This document shows, in pieces, positions 1 to 5,272 of a stretch of DNA of 5,272 nt. Location of the stretch: positions 1 through 5,272 of the forward strand of contig JAJZYO010000169.1 of assembly GCA_021798075.1 (NCBI GenBank), read 5' to 3'. Made by a program: the position numbers and the translations under genes. Under the pieces are notes generated by a model that did not search any database, was not told where the DNA came from, and was given only the letters and a program-made list of their open reading frames with translations. Each line of letters begins with the position of its first letter. Positions within the stretch are counted from its first letter, which is position 1. The DNA comes from Actinomycetes bacterium (GTDB lineage: Bacteria > Actinomycetota > Acidimicrobiia > Acidimicrobiales > Palsa-688).

Positions 1-69
1 TGGGCGCGTCGGACAACCTGGCCAAGTGGCGACGACGATGCAGTCGGGAGCCTTCGTCGAGCCCCAGAC

Positions 70-108
70 AGGACGCGAAAAAGACGCGTAGGACGCGAAA
101 AAGACGCG
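70..108. repeat. Tandem direct repeat, two 19-bp copies
   Basis: The 19-base unit AGGACGCGAAAAAGACGCG occurs perfectly at 70-88 and 90-108, one base apart (20-base period). Each unit itself contains GACGCG twice, so the hexamer starts at 72, 83, 92 and 103, with steps of 11, 9 and 11. That is close to one helical turn each. The A5 tracts between hexamers stand out in this GC-rich sequence. It could be a regulator-binding array, part of a terminator, or a simple duplication inside the end of an upstream gene. The repeat itself is certain; its role is not known. Confidence 0.9.
78..97 (-). terminator. Possible weak intrinsic terminator beyond bldC
   Basis: Read on the minus strand, bases 97-85 give CGCGT-CCT-ACGCG, a 5-bp stem with a 3-base loop. 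It is followed directly by TCTTTTT (84-78). This has the layout of a Rho-independent terminator and lies about 185 bases downstream of the bldC stop, in the right direction to end that transcript. The stem is short, and the structure is built from the tandem repeat, so the match could be incidental. Confidence 0.3.
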
Positions 109-280
109 AATTCGGCGGGACGGGCTAGCATCAACCGGGACGACGACTTGGGCTCTGACCAGGGATCCTGTGTCTCGAGCAGAGCGTACGTAAGTTCGAG
201 GAGGTCGTCAGAATGCGCCTGGGAAGTGCGAGGTCGCCGGATCGACGCCGGCTCCGACCACCAATCGCTTCTTGCCAGCG

Positions 281-478
281 TTACTGCTCGGCGAGCTCCA
301 TCTGCTCGATGCAGCGCTGGATCTCGGTCGCCCGGTAACGGCGATGGCCGCCCAGGGTCCGGATCGCGGTTATCTTGCCCGCTCTGGCCCACCGGGTCAC
401 TGTCTTCGGGTTGACACGAAAGAGCGCCGCGACTTCGGCTGGGGTAAGTAGGGAATCCAACTGCTGCTGCTCAAGCAT
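281..478 (-). CDS. bldC: BldC-like MerR-type DNA-binding protein
   Basis: A 65-residue transcription factor made almost entirely of one MerR-type winged helix-turn-helix. The block from LLTPAEVAALF (10-20) through NPKTVTRWARAGK (23-35) to the wing residues TLGGHRRYR (41-49) closely resembles Streptomyces BldC. The length also matches, BldC being about 68 residues. Like BldC it has no effector or dimerisation helix after the wing. Streptomyces BldC binds DNA as head-to-tail oligomers on direct repeats and controls the timing of development; in non-sporulating actinobacteria the regulon is generally unknown. The ATG at 478 is chosen because AGGAGG lies eight bases upstream. In-frame ATGs farther upstream (535, 556, 586) lack such a site and would add a non-conserved tail. 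The gene diverges from the hydrolase/exchanger pair. Family assignment is strong; the target genes are not known. Confidence 0.92.
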   Translation of the reverse strand: MLEQQQLDSLLTPAEVAALFRVNPKTVTRWARAGKITAIRTLGGHRRYRATEIQRCIEQMELAEQ

Positions 479-486
479 TTCGGTGG

Positions 487-492
487 CCTCCT
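487..492 (-). promoter_or_regulatory. Ribosome binding site fixing the bldC start
   Basis: On the minus strand AGGAGG (492-487) sits eight bases before ATG 478. It is a near-perfect Shine-Dalgarno sequence at ideal spacing. It decides in favour of the 65-residue product over longer in-frame versions. Confidence 0.8.
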
Positions 493-581
493 CGGTGTCC
501 GGAACTTCCCCCCGAACGCTACGACTTCGAGCCATGGCACTACGGCCTAATGGCATTTGCTGCGGGTGTCTCGCTCCGTTC

Positions 582-587
582 ATACTA
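582..587 (-). promoter_or_regulatory. Candidate -10 box for bldC
   Basis: TAGTAT on the minus strand (587-582) fits the TANNNT pattern of housekeeping -10 elements and would give a leader of about 95-100 bases before bldC. No convincing -35 hexamer lies 16-18 bases upstream; the T-rich stretch in GGAACTTTTTG is the nearest candidate. On the plus strand the overlapping CATACT (581-586) could serve the hydrolase gene, which would make the two promoters overlap. Both calls are weak. Confidence 0.35.
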
Positions 588-624
588 GCTGGTGCCCCCG
601 TGCGCAAAAAGTTCCGGTTTGTCC

Positions 625-1386
625 ATGTCTCAACCTGGCACTTTGTCCTCTGACGCCGCTGGCGGCGCCGGGCAGTCGGTGCGCGCCCCTGGACCGCTCG
701 CCTTGGTGGGAGGTGGCGAATGGGGCGAGGGCTGCGAGGTCTTCGATACGGCCCTCCTCGAGGCATCGGGGTCGGCTGAAGTCGTCGTGCTCCCCACAGC
801 CGCCGCCTACACCCACCCCGAACGTGCGGTCGAGACGGCGACAACCTATTTCTCCAAGCTGGGCGCGGTGGTCAAGGCTTGCATGGTCCTGCGCCGTGCG
901 GACGCAGAGGACCACGGGCTCGCCGGCCAGGTCCGGGCGGCGCGCTTTGTTTACTTGGCGGGCGGTTCGGTGCTCCACCTTCGTTCGGTCCTGAAGGCTT
1001 CACCGGTCTGGGACGCCCTCGTCGAGGCTTGGGCGGGCGGGACCGTCCTGGCGGCCTCTTCCGCCGGCGCCATGGTGCTCGGCGACACGATGGTGGACCC
1101 GCGGGGTGGGGCACTGACGCTCGGGTTGGGCTTGCTGGCGCCGCTGGCTGTGCTTCCCCACGCCGGCGACTGGTCGGAGGACAAGACGCACCGCACGGTG
1201 AAGCTCGCCTCTGGCGCCTTGCGCATCGCAGCCGTGGACGAGCGCACAGCTCTCATCCGGGACAGCGACGGGCACTGGCGTTGCCTCGGTGCCGGCGAGG
1301 TCACGGTCTGGGTCGGCGGCAGGCCAGGGTCCCTGGAGGACCTCCAGGCAGTGGCGCCGACCGTCCCCGCGGCCAACGCTGACTGA
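625..1386 (+). CDS. Cyanophycinase-like serine hydrolase (peptidase S51 / class I amidotransferase fold)
   Basis: A 253-residue protein of the fold shared by dipeptidase E and cyanophycinase. The conserved core begins with PLALVGGGEW (24-33), followed by VVLPTAAAY (54-62), the LAGGS loop (111-115) and the nucleophile elbow AASSAGAM (143-150). Ser146 is the predicted nucleophile. His179 (in LPHAGDW) and Glu206 (in VDERTAL) are the best candidates for the rest of the triad, by analogy with cyanophycinase, whose Ser, His and Glu lie in the same order. The DQHF-type motif around the His in true cyanophycinases is replaced by LPHAGDW, so cyanophycin is not a safe substrate; an acidic dipeptide or small amide is equally possible. 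There is no signal peptide, so it is probably cytoplasmic. The start is uncertain: ATG 625 has no clear ribosome site, and GTG 592 and GTG 679 are in frame. The first 20 or so residues are not conserved in character. The exchanger gene follows after 24 bases, suggesting co-transcription. Confidence 0.8.
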   Translation: MSQPGTLSSDAAGGAGQSVRAPGPLALVGGGEWGEGCEVFDTALLEASGSAEVVVLPTAAAYTHPERAVETATTYFSKLGAVVKACMVLRRADAEDHGLAGQVRAARFVYLAGGSVLHLRSVLKASPVWDALVEAWAGGTVLAASSAGAMVLGDTMVDPRGGALTLGLGLLAPLAVLPHAGDWSEDKTHRTVKLASGALRIAAVDERTALIRDSDGHWRCLGAGEVTVWVGGRPGSLEDLQAVAPTVPAANAD

Positions 1387-1410
1387 CCCGAGAGGTCACG
1401 GAAAAGGCAC

Positions 1411-2412
1411 ATGCCTGGTTGGGTCGTGCCCGGGTTCGTCGCCGGGGCCGTAGTGACCCTGGTCGCGAGCGCGCGGCTCGTCCGAGCGCTCGAGGAGATC
1501 GGGGCGCACCTGGGCCTCACCGAGGTGCTGGTCGGGTTGCTCGCCGCGCTGGCGGCCGACGCGCCCGAGCTCACCAGCGCGGTGGCCGCCCAACTGGAAG
1601 GCAAGCACGAGATCGGCGTGGGGGTGCTGTTCGGGTCCAACGTTTTCAACATCGCGGCTTTGCTCGGCCTCGGTTCGCTCGTGGCTGGCCGGGTGGTGCT
1701 CCACAGGCGGGTGGTCGTGCTGGAAGGGGTCGCAGGCCTCGGCGTCGCCGGTTGCGGCATTGTGCTTGTCACCGACAGCCTCGGCCCGGTGGGGGCGGCC
1801 TTGGTCACGTCGGCGGTCTTCGTCCCCTACCTGGCCGTTTCGGCGCTGCCTCCCTCCCGTCTGCCCTTGCCTCGCGCCGCCCAGCGGTGGTTGAGAGAGG
1901 CGGTGAAAGAAGAGAGCGAGGAGGTCTCCCAGGCCGAGCCACCGCCGGCCGGGCCCAGGCTGCGGTCGAGCGCTTCCACGGCGACCGTGGCTCTCGTGTC
2001 CGTTGTCGTAGCGAGCGCGGTCATGGAACAGGCCGCCTCCGTCGGCGGCCCGGACCTCGGCGTACCCGAAGTCGTGGTCGGAGCGGTGGTGCTCGCTGCC
2101 GTCACCAGCCTCCCGAACGCCGTGGCCGCCGTGTACCTGGCCCGGCAGGGCAAGGGCGCGGCCATGTTCTCCGAAGCCCTCAACTCCAACACGATCAACG
2201 TCGTCGGCGGTCTGATGCTGCCGGCCGCGCTCGGTGGCCTCGCCCTCGGCAACCTCGGGAGGGGCAGCGTCTTTACCGGGGCGGCCTACGCAGGTATGAC
2301 CGTCCTCGCCGGCGGCTTAGCGTTCGCTGGCCGCGGGGTCAACCGCACCGCTGCCGGCGCTCTGGTGGCGGCCTACATGGGCTTCCTGGTGACGCTGGTG
2401 GCCATCGCCTGA
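1411..2412 (+). CDS. Sodium/calcium exchanger (CaCA) family membrane protein
   Basis: A 333-residue, very hydrophobic protein with two inverted halves separated by a polar, charged loop (about 148-188), the layout of cation/calcium exchangers. The first alpha repeat (about 36-86) has ADAPEL (49-54) and GSNVFN (75-80), matching the family GTSxPEL and GSNxxN motifs; Glu53 is the expected ion-binding glutamate. The second repeat (about 217-268) has TSLPNA (232-237) and NSNTIN (258-263). Here the expected glutamate is Asn236, while Glu255 occupies the place usually held by Asn or Asp before the second GSN-like motif. In the first repeat, the equivalent position is Val72. Known members swap Na+ or H+ for Ca2+ across the cytoplasmic membrane; these changes make the ion and even the transport activity uncertain. 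The start at ATG 1411 is preceded by AAAAGG at short spacing and GAGAGG 15 bases away, so it is only moderately secure. It ends 21 bases from the convergent cyclophilin gene. Confidence 0.85.
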   Translation: MPGWVVPGFVAGAVVTLVASARLVRALEEIGAHLGLTEVLVGLLAALAADAPELTSAVAAQLEGKHEIGVGVLFGSNVFNIAALLGLGSLVAGRVVLHRRVVVLEGVAGLGVAGCGIVLVTDSLGPVGAALVTSAVFVPYLAVSALPPSRLPLPRAAQRWLREAVKEESEEVSQAEPPPAGPRLRSSASTATVALVSVVVASAVMEQAASVGGPDLGVPEVVVGAVVLAAVTSLPNAVAAVYLARQGKGAAMFSEALNSNTINVVGGLMLPAALGGLALGNLGRGSVFTGAAYAGMTVLAGGLAFAGRGVNRTAAGALVAAYMGFLVTLVAIA

Positions 2413-2415
2413 CGC

Positions 2416-2432
2416 GCCCCTGGTCCGGGGGC
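2416..2432. terminator. Short GC hairpin between convergent genes
   Basis: GCCCC (2416-2420) pairs with GGGGC (2428-2432) around a 7-base loop. This occupies nearly all of the 21-base gap between the exchanger stop and the cyclophilin stop. A symmetric hairpin here could end transcription from both sides. There is no T-run on either strand, so it may act weakly or only block read-through. Confidence 0.4.
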
Positions 2433-2433
2433 A

Positions 2434-3291
2434 TCAGGACTCCGTGATGGTCACCTTGGTGATCTTGTAGACGACCTTGGGGGGGCAGCTCCCGTTGGTC
2501 GCCGAAGGCGAGGTGCCCCCGGCATTGATCTTGTTGAGCACGGCGAGGCTCGACTTGCTCGTCACCTGGCCGAAGTAGCTGTAGTTGGGGGACAGCTGCG
2601 AACCACCCTTGCCGACCACGAAAAAGAACTGGCTGCCGTCACTGCTCGGGCTCCCCGAGTTGGCCATGGCGAGCGCCCCAGCCGTGTACACGCTCGCGCT
2701 CTTGGGCTTGCCACCGTCGAAGGAGTACCCCGGCCCACCGGACCCGGTGCCGGTCGGGTCGCCACCTTGGTCCACGAAACCGGTGCAGACCCGGTGGAAC
2801 GCGGTCCCGTCGTAGAAGTGGTACAGCGACAGGAACACGAAGTTGTTGACCGACACCGGGTTTTGCGCCGCGCGGAGCTTCACGGTCACGGTACCGGCAG
2901 TGGTGGTGATCGTGGCGGTGTAGGACTTGGCCGGGTCGATGCACATCGGCGGTTTCGCCGAGAAGTGGGTGTAGTGGGGCGAGCTCCCGTTGAGCCGGGG
3001 GCACCCGACCTTGGCCGGGGCGGCCAGCAGGGGCACCGAGACAGGGGCTGCCGTGGACGATGTGGTCGCCGCCGTCGTCGACGTGGAGGAGCCCGAGCTG
3101 GTCGGCGGCGTGGCGGTCTTCTTCTTTCCTCCGGTCACGACGGTGACTACCACCACGATCACCACGATCACGATCGCCGCACCGGTCCCTCCGAAGAAGA
3201 TGCGCTGACGCCGGCGCCTCTGCTCCTGCTGCTGGCGCAGCTCCTTCATGGTCCGGTTGCGTCGCTGCTGGATACGCTTCTCAGACGGCAC
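2434..3291 (-). CDS. Membrane-anchored cyclophilin-type peptidyl-prolyl cis-trans isomerase
   Basis: A 285-residue protein that should isomerise X-Pro bonds outside the membrane. Residues 1-31 are strongly basic and Gln/Arg-rich. Residues 32-53 form one very hydrophobic segment, and 58-82 a Ser/Thr/Ala linker. The cyclophilin domain runs from about 123 to 283. Its active-site motifs are AFHRV (164-168, catalytic Arg167), FVDQGGDPTGTG (172-183), ALAMANSG (206-213), GSQFFFVV (219-226) and YFGQV (239-243). The Trp that binds cyclosporin in human CypA is Leu or another residue here, as in many bacterial forms. Cys97, Cys117 and Cys269 could form a disulfide if the domain is outside. Basic residues before the membrane segment predict the N terminus inside. 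The GTG start at 3291 has no ribosome site, but TACGCT lies eight bases upstream, consistent with a leaderless message; ATG 3249 is an alternative. The protein is a general folding helper and has no known link to lysine synthesis. Confidence 0.92.
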   Translation of the reverse strand: MPSEKRIQQRRNRTMKELRQQQEQRRRRQRIFFGGTGAAIVIVVIVVVVTVVTGGKKKTATPPTSSGSSTSTTAATTSSTAAPVSVPLLAAPAKVGCPRLNGSSPHYTHFSAKPPMCIDPAKSYTATITTTAGTVTVKLRAAQNPVSVNNFVFLSLYHFYDGTAFHRVCTGFVDQGGDPTGTGSGGPGYSFDGGKPKSASVYTAGALAMANSGSPSSDGSQFFFVVGKGGSQLSPNYSYFGQVTSKSSLAVLNKINAGGTSPSATNGSCPPKVVYKITKVTITES

Positions 3292-3299
3292 GGCGCCGT

Positions 3300-3305
3300 A
3301 GCGTA
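3300..3305 (-). promoter_or_regulatory. Probable -10 box, leaderless cyclophilin transcript
   Basis: TACGCT on the minus strand (3305-3300) matches TANNNT and is followed by eight bases and then the GTG start codon at 3291. This spacing would start the message at or within a base or two of the start codon. The absence of a Shine-Dalgarno sequence agrees. No good -35 is visible. Confidence 0.5.
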
Positions 3306-3324
3306 GCCGAAGAACGCCGGCTGG

Positions 3325-3330
3325 TAGCCT
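3325..3330 (+). promoter_or_regulatory. Probable -10 box, leaderless lysC transcript
   Basis: TAGCCT, preceded by TGG, matches TANNNT and is followed by eight bases (3331-3338) and the GTG start of lysC. This is the usual geometry of actinobacterial leaderless genes. A possible AGGG lies only two bases from the GTG, too close to act as a normal ribosome site. With no leader there is no room for a lysine riboswitch or an attenuator. Confidence 0.55.
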
Positions 3331-3338
3331 GCAGGGCC

Positions 3339-5272
<1,934 letters not shown>

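Larger units (their letters stand above)
1..280. other. Left-edge region with no confident gene
   Basis: No recognisable protein, tRNA or rRNA is seen here. Two plus-strand frames enter from the left edge and could be the last codons of an upstream gene. One stops at TAG 89-91 and ends in GREKDA. The other stops at TAG 126-128 and ends in a very basic KKTRRTRKRR-type tail. The first has slightly better third-position GC in its middle, but neither can be assigned. A third plus frame stays open to 414, but it is low-complexity Arg/Ser-rich and runs antisense through bldC, so it is not believed. The region also holds the tandem repeat at 70-108, an interrupted inverted repeat GCTCTG 152-157 / CAGAGC 180-185 enclosing CAGG-GAT-CCTG, and a GAGGAGG motif at 198-204 eight bases before an ATG at 213. 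Confidence 0.5.

Noticed and set aside
126..131. TAGCAT as a plus-strand -10 box
   Set aside because: No -35 element at a suitable distance and no credible gene downstream on that strand; such hexamers occur often by chance.
152..185. Interrupted inverted repeat GCTCTG/CAGAGC with an inner CAGG-GAT-CCTG
   Set aside because: Six outer pairs around a 22-base interior are too weak to call an RNA gene or terminator without expression or conservation data.
479..844. N-terminal extension of the BldC-like protein up to 187 residues
   Set aside because: The extension is Arg/Pro-rich, overlaps the hydrolase gene antisense, and lacks a ribosome site, whereas ATG 478 has AGGAGG at ideal spacing.
951..1808. 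A 285-codon minus-strand frame opposite the hydrolase and exchanger
   Set aside because: Ser/Thr/Pro/Ala-rich translation with no domain, and the plus-strand frames carry conserved motifs through the same bases.
1419..2447. A second long plus-strand frame over the exchanger gene
   Set aside because: It is an Arg/Gly-rich out-of-frame reading; the frame starting at 1411 has membrane segments and both alpha-repeat motifs.
3145..3178. Repetitive CACGATCAC-type DNA as a possible repeat element
   Set aside because: It simply encodes the Val/Ile-rich membrane segment of the cyclophilin (residues about 39-50) with repeated GTG, GTC and ATC codons.
3292..3338. Lysine riboswitch or attenuator ahead of lysC
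   Set aside because: Only 47 bases separate the divergent start codons, and the likely transcript begins at the start codon, leaving no room for a structured leader.

Overview
The window comes from a high-GC actinobacterium. The evidence is GC-rich third codon positions, GTG starts, a BldC-type regulator, a membrane-anchored cyclophilin of the actinobacterial type, and a lysC-asd operon with an internal lysC start. The gene style and the probable leaderless promoters (TANNNT eight bases before GTG) fit Acidimicrobiia or a related deep actinobacterial lineage. That placement is inference from family resemblance, not proof.

Layout from left to right. Bases 1-280 hold no gene I can defend, but contain a tandem GACGCG-rich repeat and a weak terminator-like hairpin downstream of a minus-strand bldC-like gene (281-478). 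A 146-base divergent spacer separates bldC from a plus-strand pair 24 bases apart: a cyanophycinase-like S51-fold serine hydrolase (625-1386) and a CaCA-superfamily cation exchanger (1411-2412). The exchanger converges, across 21 bases containing a GC hairpin, on a minus-strand cyclophilin-type peptidyl-prolyl isomerase with an N-terminal membrane anchor (2434-3291). This is divergent, across only 47 bases, from the aspartate pathway operon: lysC (3339-4562) with a nested in-frame beta-subunit start at 4074, overlapping by four bases with asd (4559 to the right edge, truncated).

LysC and Asd catalyse the first two steps from aspartate toward lysine, diaminopimelate, threonine and methionine. 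The lysC leader appears too short for a riboswitch or attenuator, so control probably rests on the ACT domains and the promoter. The cyclophilin probably folds exported proteins and shares only a promoter region with lysC. The hydrolase/exchanger pair is probably co-transcribed, but its biological role is unknown.

I see no phage, insertion sequence, CRISPR or obvious new multi-gene system. The points most worth checking are the altered ion-site residues in the exchanger, the mirrored leaderless promoters between the cyclophilin gene and lysC, the internal lysC start, and the repeat region beyond bldC.
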